From: an uncultured Sphingobacteriales bacterium
Lineage (GTDB): Bacteria > Bacteroidota > Bacteroidia > Chitinophagales > Chitinophagaceae
Reading direction: 5' to 3'
Assembly (NCBI GenBank): GCA_937871285.1
Contig: CALMQS010000048.1
Span: 1-64,000 of the forward strand
DNA: 64,000 nucleotides
Below the pieces are notes generated by a model. That model searched no databases and had not been told where the DNA came from. It saw only the letters and a list, made by a program, of their open reading frames with translations. Position numbers and translations under genes: made by a program. Shown piece by piece: positions 32,943 to 40,498 of the stretch (within the stretch, counting starts at the first letter, position 1; each line of letters begins with the position of its first letter).

Positions 32943-34589
32943 TTATTTTGAGGGATAATAATTTTCAAGCCAGGCAAAGGTTTTGGCAAATACGTCAATA
33001 GCTGCTGCAGGACCAACACCATGTTTTTCACCGGGGTAAATTTCCAGTTGGGCCGGTATTCCCAACGCCTGTAGTTTTTGATACAGGTTTTGCGCCTGGC
33101 TTACATTTACTAAGGGATCCTCCCCGCCATGAAACAAAATGGTAGGCACACCCGTTTCTTTGGTGAGCCGGTAAGCCGGACTGGCGTCTTTTGCTACCTG
33201 TGCGTTTTCATCTTTTTCGCCCAGGAAATTAATGACGGTTTTATCCGCATCGCTGCCATCGGGGCGTACCGATTTATCGGTAAAATCTGTTGGGCCCCAC
33301 AGGTCAATCACTGTCTTCACCTGTTTCGCATTATCATATCCGTAAGCATACAGCATAGCCAAATGAGCGCCGGCGCTGCCGCCCATCAACGCATATTCAT
33401 TGCCGTTATATTTATATTTTCCCGCGTTTTTAGAAATGAACTCCAGCGCTTTTTGCACGTCTTCAATCTGTGCCGGAAAACGATCCTGCCCGTTTTTTAC
33501 CAAACGGTAGTTCATGGAAACAACCAGGTAGCCGCGTTTACCCACCAGCTCTTCAATCAGTTGCCCGGGAAACTCATCCTTATCGCCACGGGTCCAGCCA
33601 CCGCCATGTATATACACAATTACCCTGGCATTGGGCTGCATATCTTTCGGGAAATAAGCATCAAACATGTTTTCATCGCCGGGGGCTTTACCATATTTTA
33701 TGTTTTTAAGTTCCCTGTAGGTTTTCTTTTTATACTTCGTGTAGGGGTCTTCGCTGGTCAGATCCTTTCCCAGTCCATTACGCAAGCCGCTTTTGTTTAA
33801 GTAAGCGATCAGTGCTTCGGGATGATCGGTCTGGATGCCCTGTATACCTTTTTGCAACGCCTGGTTCCAGTCATCGGCGCCTTCATCACCGCTTTGTACA
33901 TCTAACCATACGGCTACCCCGTTATCATTTGCTGTTGCCACCATTTCCCTGTCGTAAACATTGTCGAGCACTTCAATGGTTCCCTGCCCCAGGAAAAAGG
34001 TGAGCTGTTCCTTGTTTTTTACCTCTTCTATAACGCTGGTAATTAAAGGCATACCCGGCGCCGTTTTTCTCCACTCCCTGTACTGTGGTATTTTATTTAC
34101 ATATACCACTACCTGCTTTTCCATACCGGCTTCCCTGATCTGCCTGTAGGTTTCCGCTACAACGGCATCTTTAAAATCGAGATAGATATTGATCTTTCCT
34201 TTGGCTGCCTTCAACACTTCACTGAAAGTGGGAATGCGATATGTTTTTTTAGTGGGTTTATTTTTATCCGCTACTTTCAGTTGTTGTAATTCTGCCAGCG
34301 TAAGGTTGTTGATATTACCCGTGCCATTGGTCATGCGGTCAACTGTAGCGTCGTGATGAATAATAAGATAACCGTCTTTAGTAGTGCGCAGGTCAAGCTC
34401 CACATAATCGGCACCACTTTTAATGGCCGCTTTTACAGATTCAAGCGTATTTTCAGGTACTTTAACATGGTTACCCCGGTGGGCAATTACGGCAAGTTTA
34501 TATTTTGTTTCGGGCAACGGCGCTTTTCCCTGCGAAAACACAAAGCAGGCGGAGAGTAATAAAAATAATATAAGGGATGTCCTTCTCAT
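32943..34589 (-). CDS. Fusion: glycerophosphodiester phosphodiesterase plus alpha/beta hydrolase
   Basis: A 548-residue secreted two-domain enzyme. After the signal peptide, residues about 30-270 form a GDPD barrel (AHRGNHVKVPENTLESVK, VELDLRTTKDGYLIIHHDATVDRMTNG). Residues about 310-548 form an alpha/beta hydrolase of the BD-FAE/esterase type, with the oxyanion HGGGWTRGD, nucleophile elbow GGSAGAHLA, an acid in FHGGEDPLV and His in GEKHGVGP. Joining an esterase to GDPD could deacylate and cleave a lipid or glycerol ester in one polypeptide; this is inference. It lies 11 bp upstream of the phosphatase lipoprotein gene, clearly one operon. Confidence 0.9.
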   Translation of the reverse strand: MRRTSLILFLLLSACFVFSQGKAPLPETKYKLAVIAHRGNHVKVPENTLESVKAAIKSGADYVELDLRTTKDGYLIIHHDATVDRMTNGTGNINNLTLAELQQLKVADKNKPTKKTYRIPTFSEVLKAAKGKINIYLDFKDAVVAETYRQIREAGMEKQVVVYVNKIPQYREWRKTAPGMPLITSVIEEVKNKEQLTFFLGQGTIEVLDNVYDREMVATANDNGVAVWLDVQSGDEGADDWNQALQKGIQGIQTDHPEALIAYLNKSGLRNGLGKDLTSEDPYTKYKKKTYRELKNIKYGKAPGDENMFDAYFPKDMQPNARVIVYIHGGGWTRGDKDEFPGQLIEELVGKRGYLVVSMNYRLVKNGQDRFPAQIEDVQKALEFISKNAGKYKYNGNEYALMGGSAGAHLAMLYAYGYDNAKQVKTVIDLWGPTDFTDKSVRPDGSDADKTVINFLGEKDENAQVAKDASPAYRLTKETGVPTILFHGGEDPLVNVSQAQNLYQKLQALGIPAQLEIYPGEKHGVGPAAAIDVFAKTFAWLENYYPSK

Positions 34590-34597
34590 AAGGGGGG

Positions 34598-34771
34598 TTA
34601 TTTTTCTTTTATTTGTTCAATAGCCGGCGCCACGGGATGTGCGGCAGTAAATGTTTTTCCCAGCAGAAACGCAATGGTTTGGGCTATAATGTTTTCAATT
34701 GTATTTTGAGCAGAGCCCCGAAACTGCAGCAGTAATGCCAGGGCACAACAGGATATGATCTTAATTCTCAT
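34598..34771 (-). pseudogene. Internally deleted alkaline-phosphatase-superfamily lipoprotein (57-codon relic)
   Basis: A complete ATG-TAA frame of 57 codons. It reads as a signal peptide (MRIKIISCCALALLLQ) joined directly to IIAQTIAFLLGKTFTAAHPV, which matches the last 30 residues of the lipoprotein encoded at 31816-32931 (AQTIASLLGLRYQADHPI). The roughly 320 catalytic residues between are missing, with the frame kept. It lies 8 bp ahead of the GDPD-fusion gene, in the position of a former operon member. It may still be translated and exported as a short peptide. Confidence 0.75.
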
Positions 34772-34847
34772 CGTGTATCATTCAGGGAGGTTAAAAGTAA
34801 AAATACATACTCACATTATAGATGAAAAATACCTTAAAAAAACATGA

Positions 34848-34966
34848 TGTGCGCACCCCTGGCACCTCTACCTCACACCTTATACCTCATGCCTTATACC
34901 TTCATCCCTCACCCTATTCCTCCCAATATTATATTATCTTCATTCTTCATTATCAATTACTGCTAT
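34848..34966. repeat. Word-mosaic leader of the SMP-30 gene
   Basis: CTACCTCACACCTTATACC, CTCATGCCTTATACC and TTCATCCCTCACCC form a degenerate tandem series directly before the SMP-30 gene. The reading frame continues through it, but the encoded text is biased and is best viewed as untranslated leader. Confidence 0.5.
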
Positions 34967-35968
34967 ATGAATAAATTGCTATTTTTCCTGGCATTTGCCG
35001 CTTTTGCAGGCTGCAGGGATAAAACACCTGGCCTGCAATCCATCGGATCCATTCAAAGCCTGGATCCTTCACTTGAAAATATCATAGACAGCACCGCTCC
35101 TGTTGAAATCATTGCAGAAGGCTTCAACTGGACAGAAGGTCCTTTATGGGCGGAAAGTGAAAAGATGCTCTTATTCTCTGATATTCCACCCAATAAAATA
35201 TTCAAATGGACGGAAGCCAAGGGCGCCGAATTATACCTCACGCCTTCGGGCTACACCGGCACTGTTCCACGAACAGGCGAACCGGGTTCCAATGGCTTAT
35301 TGCTGAACAGGGAAGGTAAATTAGTACTGTGCCAGCACGGCGACCGGCGGATGGCTATAATGGACGCGCCGTTAAACGCTCCTGAAGCTGCATTTGTGTC
35401 GTTGGCCGATAACTACGGGGGAAAGCGTTTCAACAGTCCGAATGACGCGGTATTCAGAAGCAACGGCGATCTTTTTTTTACTGACCCGGCATACGGGCTG
35501 GAGAAAGCAATGGATGACCCTGCTAAGGAAATTCCATTCCAGGGCGTTTACAAAGTAAACAGCCAGGGAGAAGTACGCTTACTAACGAATGCCATTACCC
35601 GCCCTAACGGCATTGCTTTTATCAACAATGAAAAAACGCTTATTGTAGCCAACTCCGACCCGCAGAAACCGGTGTGGTATATGTTTGATATAGATGCCGG
35701 CGACAGTTTACATAACGAAACATTGCTGTTTGATGCCACGGAGGCATCAAAAAAAGAGCAGGGCATGCCAGACGGGCTGAAGGTAGACGGGCAGGGAAAT
35801 ATTTTTGCAACCGGCCCGGGCGGGGTATGGATATTCAACGCATCAGGGAAACTGGCAGGAAAGATATCGGTTCCCCAACCATGCAGCAATGTAGCGCTGG
35901 CCGATGGCGATAAAACGCTGTACATTACAGCAAACATGTATGTATTAAGGGTGAAAATGAGGAAATAA
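34967..35968 (+). CDS. SMP-30/gluconolactonase/LRE family lipoprotein
   Basis: About 333 residues from the ATG at 34967. A longer frame opens in the mosaic leader and was rejected, because the internal ATG starts a lipoprotein signal (MNKLLFFLAFAAFAGC). The body is a six-bladed beta-propeller with calcium/lactone-site segments EGFNWTEGPLW, FNSPNDAVFRSNGDLFFTDP, ITRPNGIAFINNEKTLIVANS and MPDGLKVDGQGNIFATGPGG. Relatives hydrolyse sugar lactones such as gluconolactone. The protein is anchored on the periplasmic or surface side. It is divergent from the phosphoesterase island. Confidence 0.9.
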   Translation: MNKLLFFLAFAAFAGCRDKTPGLQSIGSIQSLDPSLENIIDSTAPVEIIAEGFNWTEGPLWAESEKMLLFSDIPPNKIFKWTEAKGAELYLTPSGYTGTVPRTGEPGSNGLLLNREGKLVLCQHGDRRMAIMDAPLNAPEAAFVSLADNYGGKRFNSPNDAVFRSNGDLFFTDPAYGLEKAMDDPAKEIPFQGVYKVNSQGEVRLLTNAITRPNGIAFINNEKTLIVANSDPQKPVWYMFDIDAGDSLHNETLLFDATEASKKEQGMPDGLKVDGQGNIFATGPGGVWIFNASGKLAGKISVPQPCSNVALADGDKTLYITANMYVLRVKMRK

Positions 35969-35997
35969 GGCTGGGATGCGGCTGAAGAAGTAAACCA

Positions 35998-36074
35998 ACC
36001 CCATTGTTCGACGCTGAGGTCTGGATGGGTGTACGCTTTGGCTTTTGATAAAGATACCTGCACGACCCATAAGT
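35998..36074 (+). repeat. Dispersed repeat, copy F (diverged 5' module)
   Basis: CCCCATTGTTCGACGCTGAG, then GGCTTTTGATAAAGATACCTGCACGA. It aligns with the 5' modules at 36735-36845, 39306-39430 and 44738-44815. It has no downstream hairpin module. Confidence 0.45.
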
Positions 36075-36164
36075 TTATAAAGCCTCCTTACTGCATACAG
36101 CATAAGCAATCAATATTGTTTCGGCTCCATGCTTGTATGCCGCATCCGTGTTATAATAATTTCT

Positions 36165-36221
36165 TTATGCTTTTTCCAGTTGATGTTGTGGCCGGGGAGA
36201 CCATCTGACTTCCCTTACCAT
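36165..36221 (-). pseudogene. Truncated ParE/RelE-like toxin start
   Basis: An 18-codon frame (MVREVRWSPRPQHQLEKA) whose ATG overlaps the stop of the antitoxin-like gene in ATGGTAA, the coupling typical of toxin-antitoxin pairs. The text resembles ParE-type N-termini. It then hits TAA, and related-looking codons continue in other frames for about 60 bp. The toxin appears dead. Confidence 0.45.
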
Positions 36222-36445
36222 TTAGCTGCCCTTTTTTCCATTTCGTCCTGTGTAATATAATTGCCTGCCTCCACTTCTGTCAATGCTTCATCTATCTCTT
36301 TGTTATACTGCTCCATACTGATACGATCAGTATCTTCATTGTGTCGTTGTAAAAATGTTTTCAACATCAGCAATACTGATTTTCTTTCTAATTCATTAAG
36401 CTGCACAAAATAATTGTTCCATTCCTGCTCTAATGCATTTGCCAT
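36215..36445 (-). CDS. Antitoxin-like small protein (orphan RelB/ParD type)
   Basis: About 76 residues from MANALEQEW; an ATG three codons earlier is possible. It is mainly helical and acidic, with a C-terminal YNKEIDEALTEVEAGNYITQDEMEKRAAKW-like toxin-wrapping tail (residues about 47-76). This layout is typical of the small addiction-module antitoxins paired with ParE-family toxins in Bacteroidota. The toxin gene expected next is reduced to 18 codons, so this is probably an orphan antitoxin. It may still regulate itself or neutralise a toxin encoded elsewhere. Confidence 0.6.
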   Translation of the reverse strand: MANALEQEWNNYFVQLNELERKSVLLMLKTFLQRHNEDTDRISMEQYNKEIDEALTEVEAGNYITQDEMEKRAAKW

Positions 36446-36534
36446 ATAAATCATGTTTTCACAAATTTACTTCTTTAATTTATTAACTAAAAATTACTCA
36501 AAATGCTTGCCCGGCAGTATTTCATCCAGACGGA

Positions 36535-36633
36535 TTACGTTTGCTTAAGGCATTGGTTAGGACTGTGCCGCGCATAAACCGATAGCAAAGCAACGAATAC
36601 AACCTGCATGAAGGTTTTGTACATGGCTTTCAT
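36535..36633 (-). pseudogene. Signal-peptide stub
   Basis: A 32-codon frame, MKAMYKTFMQVVFVALLSVY followed by a dozen polar residues and TAA. The opening is a credible signal peptide, but there is no mature protein, so it is either the cut-off start of an exported protein or chance. Confidence 0.3.
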
Positions 36634-36734
36634 AATGGTAAATTTTAGGTGAGTTTATACATGGACGAGTATGGCGTGGGCGGGTTTAGCGGCATATTGC
36701 GCAACAACGCATTTTAACAAGATTGTCACGATGG

Positions 36735-36845
36735 GGTTTTCACAATAGGGCTATTCCGTGTAGGGCGAGCGCCCGTCGAATGTTCAGCGCAGGGGGTCTC
36801 ATGATTGCCCGCTATGGCTTTTGATGAAAACCCCTGCACAACGCT
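36735..36845 (+). repeat. Dispersed repeat, copy D (5' module)
   Basis: Matches copy B over about 110 bp (TGTCrCGATGG, TTCACAA, CGAATGTTCAGCGC, then TTTTGATGAA and CCTGCACAAC). GCGCAGGGG near the start can pair with CCCCTGC near the end. The 3' hairpin module is absent. It lies just upstream of the sugar-porter gene. The rest of the 36455-36891 gap holds only the signal-peptide stub. Confidence 0.6.
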
Positions 36846-36903
36846 AAAATTAAAATAAAACAATCCCGTTTGTAGCATATATTGCTTCAAATTGTTTTGC
36901 CAT

Positions 36904-38244
36904 ATGAATAAAAAGCTTGTTTTTTGGAGCATTGTTATTGCTTTGGGCGGATTGTTGTTTGGTATGGATGTGGCGGTTATTTCCGGCGCCGAACAGCAGA
37001 TACAGGAAATCTGGCATCTTAGTGATATGCTTCATGGTCAGGCCCTTGCATCGGCATTATATGGCACTATCATCGGTGCATTATTCGGTGGCATTCCGGC
37101 AGAAAAATACGGCAGGAAAAAAGTGCTGCTTTGGATTGGAATCGTATTTTTTATTTCGGCATTAGGCTCTGCGCTGGCGCCTGAGGTCATATCTTTTATG
37201 CTTTTCCGCTTCCTGGGCGGTTTGGGAGTGGGTGCTTCTTCAGTAGTGGCTCCCATGTTCATTTCGGAACTGGCCCCGGCGCGTAACAGGGGTAAGCTGG
37301 TAGCAGCTTTTCAATTTAATATCGTATTTGGTATCCTGCTGGCTTACTTATCCAACTATTTATTATCTGGTTTGGGCGAAGACGCCTGGCGATGGATGTT
37401 AGGCATACTGGCTATTCCTGCCGCTGCATTTATAGCGCTCCTGTATTTTGTTCCGGAAAGCCCGCGCTGGCTGATGGTACATAAAAAGAATTATGCCAAA
37501 GCCCGTGAAATTTTGGAAGTTTCAGATCCCGAAGGCGTAGATGCCGCTATAGAAGCCATTCACCAGGCCGTGAACGAAGAAAAGAAAAAGGCAAGCCTTT
37601 CCGGTTTCCTCAAAAAAAGATTTACTACTCCCATCATCATGGCCATACTCATTGCCATGTTTAACCAGATGTCGGGCATTAACGCCATTATCTATTTTGC
37701 GCCGCGGGTATTTGAACTGGCAGGTTTGGGAAAAGATGCGGCTTTTTTACAAAGTGCCGGCATAGGACTGGCCAACCTCGTGTTTACTATGCTGGGGCTG
37801 TACCTTATAGATAAATTAGGACGAAAAAAATTAATGCTTATCGGTTCAATAGGATATATTTTATCATTAGGCGCCGTAGCAGCCGCTTTTCATTTTCATT
37901 ATCTCGGTGGTTTTATTGTACCGCTATTGCTTTTCATTTTTATTGCATCGCATGCTATCGGGCAGGGCGCTGTTATTTGGGTATTCATTTCCGAGATATT
38001 CCCTAACCAGGTTCGTTCTTACGGACAATCGCTTGGAAGCTCCGTGCATTGGATCATGGCGGCTTTAGTTACCAGCGTGTTCCCGTTTTTTGCCAACAAT
38101 CCCAACATTGGCCCGGCAAAGATATTCCTGTTCTTTATGTTCATGATGGTGCTGCAACTGCTATGGGTGATTTTTAAAATGCCGGAAACAAAAGGTGTGT
38201 CATTAGAAGAGATGGAAAGAAAACTGAGCAAAAAAAAAAGGTAA
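36904..38244 (+). CDS. Sugar porter family MFS transporter
   Basis: About 446 residues from the ATG at 36904 (an upstream TTG was rejected). Twelve transmembrane helices carry the sugar-porter signatures: GGLLFGMDVAVISGA in helix 1, GRKKVL after helix 2, PESPRWL after helix 6, DKLGRKKLM after helix 8 and PETKG near the end. The central loop is short. Such proteins import hexoses or pentoses with protons (XylE/GalP relatives). It stands alone and converges on the DHFR-like gene, with stop codons 1 bp apart. Confidence 0.93.
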   Translation: MNKKLVFWSIVIALGGLLFGMDVAVISGAEQQIQEIWHLSDMLHGQALASALYGTIIGALFGGIPAEKYGRKKVLLWIGIVFFISALGSALAPEVISFMLFRFLGGLGVGASSVVAPMFISELAPARNRGKLVAAFQFNIVFGILLAYLSNYLLSGLGEDAWRWMLGILAIPAAAFIALLYFVPESPRWLMVHKKNYAKAREILEVSDPEGVDAAIEAIHQAVNEEKKKASLSGFLKKRFTTPIIMAILIAMFNQMSGINAIIYFAPRVFELAGLGKDAAFLQSAGIGLANLVFTMLGLYLIDKLGRKKLMLIGSIGYILSLGAVAAAFHFHYLGGFIVPLLLFIFIASHAIGQGAVIWVFISEIFPNQVRSYGQSLGSSVHWIMAALVTSVFPFFANNPNIGPAKIFLFFMFMMVLQLLWVIFKMPETKGVSLEEMERKLSKKKR

Positions 38245-38245
38245 A

Positions 38246-38800
38246 TTATTTTTTGTTTGCCGGCTCATAGTAAAGCGTTACTGCACCGGAACCAAAGGTT
38301 TTTGTCTTTAAGAGTTTAAGCATAACCCTATCGTGTATGTTTTCAAATAATGGCAAACCGTTTCCTGCTATAACAGGGTGAACACAAAGCTGGAATTCAT
38401 CAACTAAACCGAGTTTCATTAAAGCTATAATTAAACTCCGGCTACCAACTAAAATGTCCCTGCCCTGTTGTTGCCTGAGCGATAAAACCTCTTCTTTAAG
38501 GCTCCGCTTTGCCACTGTTGCGCTTTCCCATTCCACATTATTCAATGTGCGGGAAAAAACAACTTTTGGAATGCTGTCCATTATCACAGCAAATTCGTCC
38601 ATTGCTTTGTTACCGGTAGGATTTTTCACCACAGATGGCCAGTATTCCATAAGCTGATATGTTATCCTGCCATATAGAATAGTGCCTGCATTACTTAACA
38701 GGTCAGCATAATGCTGATGTAATTCTTCATCTGGAATTATTGCCGTATGATCGCAAAACCCGTCAAGTGTCATATTGATTCCCGCAATTATTTTTCTCAT
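38246..38800 (-). CDS. Dihydrofolate reductase family protein (RibD C-terminal fold)
   Basis: About 184 residues from the ATG at 38800; MRKIIAGINMTLDGFCDH is the usual start. The RibD_C/DHFR-like fold shows AGTILYGRITYQLMEYWP, the NADPH-loop GRDILVGSRSLIIAL and the C-terminal HPVIAGNGLPLFENI. Most such proteins are uncharacterised reductases and not folate enzymes. A truncated relative starts with MRKLSLFIATNLDGYIAKP at 42950. It opens the accessory stretch and converges with the sugar porter. Confidence 0.85.
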   Translation of the reverse strand: MRKIIAGINMTLDGFCDHTAIIPDEELHQHYADLLSNAGTILYGRITYQLMEYWPSVVKNPTGNKAMDEFAVIMDSIPKVVFSRTLNNVEWESATVAKRSLKEEVLSLRQQQGRDILVGSRSLIIALMKLGLVDEFQLCVHPVIAGNGLPLFENIHDRVMLKLLKTKTFGSGAVTLYYEPANKK

Positions 38801-38928
38801 TCTATTGGTTTTGTACGATACAAATCTCGCCCACAAATATGATACTATTGTAGTGTAAATGCGACATTTTTAGTAGCTGAATACGACAAGTATCACTACT
38901 GCGTAAACTGACAGAGTGATGACCATAG

Positions 38929-39039
38929 CATACACTAATCATCTTTGTTACCGTTTCTGGACGATCGGCTCTTCATTTCGGGGACACATTCCCGGAAGAA
39001 CATATTGGGTACGCAGTCTGCAGACTACGTACAGCATGG
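38929..39039 (+). repeat. Dispersed repeat, copy A (3' hairpin module)
   Basis: Contains TACACTAATCATCTTTG, the imperfect hairpin CGGGGACACATTCCCG and the near-palindrome 39009-39032 (arms GTACGCAGT and ACTACGTAC around CTGCAG, one mismatch), ending in AGCATGG. Only the 3' module is present. Confidence 0.7.
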
Positions 39040-39048
39040 ATATTAAAA

Positions 39049-39276
39049 TCAATATTCATCCTGGTTAAATAAAAAATCTGCCTGCGTGGGATAATCCGGC
39101 CAAATTTCTTCCATTGATTCATATACATAAGAATCGTCTTCGCTTTCCAATGTTTGAATATTCTCTATCACTTCCACGGGAGAGCCGGAACGGATCGTAT
39201 AATCTATTAATTCATCTTTTGTTGCCGGCCAGGGCGCATCGTCAAGGTGCCTTGCTAATTCTAATGTCCAGTACAT
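39049..39276 (-). CDS. DUF2795 domain-containing small protein
   Basis: A 75-residue acidic protein. MYWTLELARHLDDAPWPATK followed by DELIDYTIRSGSPVEVIENI matches the DUF2795 helix-turn region. The DYPTQADFLFNQDEY ending is the common Bacteroidota form. Function is unknown. It lies between repeat copies A and B, which makes a cassette-like unit of about 300 bp. Confidence 0.8.
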   Translation of the reverse strand: MYWTLELARHLDDAPWPATKDELIDYTIRSGSPVEVIENIQTLESEDDSYVYESMEEIWPDYPTQADFLFNQDEY

Positions 39277-39305
39277 AAAATTTATTTGAGAACGCGAAGA
39301 TAACC

Positions 39306-39535
39306 TATTTGTCGCGATGGAGTCTTCACAACCGGGCTTTCGCGTGTTGGGGAGGTCCCGGCGAATGTTCAGCGCCAGGAGCCTTATGGCTGACCGAATG
39401 GACTTTTATGAAGCCTTCCTGCGCAACATACACTAATCACTTTTTTTACCCTTGGCCATCGGCTCTTTACTTCCGGGACGAAGTCCCGGAAGAACATATT
39501 GAGTACGAAGTTCGCAGACTTCGTACAGCGTGGGT
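39306..39535 (+). repeat. Dispersed repeat, copy B (full length, 5' and 3' modules)
   Basis: 5' module from TTGTCGCGATGGAGTC to CTTCCTGCGCAAC. 3' module with two perfect hairpins: TTCCGGGAC / GTCCCGGAA (39471-39491, loop GAA) and GTACGAAGT / ACTTCGTAC (39503-39526, loop TCGCAG). Compared with copy C, the second stem has an A-T to T-A exchange that keeps pairing. Confidence 0.75.
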
Positions 39536-39543
39536 AACTGGCT

Positions 39544-39654
39544 TTATTTAACGGACTCCTGTAATAAGGCTGTGGAAGTTCCAATCCCTCTGCTGCTTCC
39601 TGTTATAAGAATGGATTTTGTGATAAAAGGGTTATATGCAGTCCGGACATTCAT
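39544..39654 (-). pseudogene. Truncated short-chain dehydrogenase (N-terminal 36 codons)
   Basis: ATG to TAA, 36 codons, reading FITKSILITGSSRGIGTSTA: a textbook SDR first strand and TGxxxGIG cofactor loop. The remaining 200 or more residues are absent, and the repeat copy B begins at the break. The gene was probably cut by a deletion linked to the repeat. Confidence 0.65.
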
Positions 39655-39665
39655 TTATCACATAA

Positions 39666-40109
39666 TCATCGTTTGTAAAAAATGTAGTCTGTAACAAAAG
39701 GAACCATTTTGTTTTGCCTAAAGTCAGCTGCAATCTGTCCCCTGTGGTAGGTTGAATGATTGATTACGTGAAATAGTGCATCGCGAATACTATTGTTAAA
39801 AACCTGTCCTTTGGTATTCTTATAATTAACAATGTCGTTCAGGTCAAATTTGTCGAGTATGAGCAAAGAGTGCTCGTAGTTTGTCTTATCAATATCTTTA
39901 CAGTTTTGAATTAGGTGAATCTGCCAAACCTCGTAAGGCGGTTGCATCGGATTAACTCTGTTGTTCCAAATTTGGTGAGCATTAAGAATGTGGTTATATA
40001 ACTTAACTGACCTTTCAGAAGTTTTGTCCGGATTTTCATTAAAAATGTCCCACAATCTTTGATTGAAGTGATAACTGTATTCAAATAATTCTTTAAAAAA
40101 ATCCTTCAT
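39666..40109 (-). CDS. DinB family protein
   Basis: A 147-residue four-helix-bundle protein of the DinB/YfiT-like superfamily. Metal-binding histidines are visible in LYNHILNAHQIW (first helix pair) and HVINHSTYHRGQIAA (last helix), the usual 2+1 arrangement. Relatives include thiol-dependent transferases and uncharacterised damage-induced proteins; no reaction can be assigned. Codon usage is more A/T-rich than in the flanking core genes, consistent with transfer. Confidence 0.8.
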   Translation of the reverse strand: MKDFFKELFEYSYHFNQRLWDIFNENPDKTSERSVKLYNHILNAHQIWNNRVNPMQPPYEVWQIHLIQNCKDIDKTNYEHSLLILDKFDLNDIVNYKNTKGQVFNNSIRDALFHVINHSTYHRGQIAADFRQNKMVPFVTDYIFYKR

Positions 40110-40498
40110 TTTCTATGGTTATCAAACCTATTTATTTATTTCTAAAATTGAAAAAGTTTTTTGCCGCCCGGTAATGTCAATTTGCAGGTGATGCTTTTCG
40201 GGCTAGCAAATAGCAATGTTGAACCCCCCGCCAGGGTCGCATAGCTATGCCCGGTGCTTAAATGCAGACTCCGGCGCGACACAACCTGATTTTAGCGGTT
40301 CATGACTGTCATCGGTATGTCACACTCAATTTTAGATTTCCGCCAAGACCTTCTTTTACTATACGCATAAGCGTTGAGAGGCGAATGTCGCTCGCATTAT
40401 TTTCAATTCTTGAAATGTAAGATTTCGTTGTACCGCATTTTACAGCAAGCTGATAACTTTTTCAAAATTAGTTTTTGTATTCGCTGCACCGGGCAACC
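40110..40498. other. Gap holding an XRE regulator relic
   Basis: A 389-bp noncoding stretch. It contains the relic at 40309-40461. Around 40155-40290 there is GC-rich sequence with several short inverted pieces (for example GCATAGCTATGC) that may be a decayed recombination or repeat site. Nothing else was recognised. Confidence 0.4.
40309..40461 (-). pseudogene. 5'-truncated XRE-family regulator
   Basis: About 51 open codons ending at TGA read YQLAVKCGTTKSYISRIENN and then IRLSTLMRIVKEGLGGNLKL, the second half of a Cro/CI helix-turn-helix of the HigA-like type. No start codon is available: a TGA precedes the frame and the first helix is missing. The upstream break falls close to the end of the pectate-lyase-like gene. 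Confidence 0.65.
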
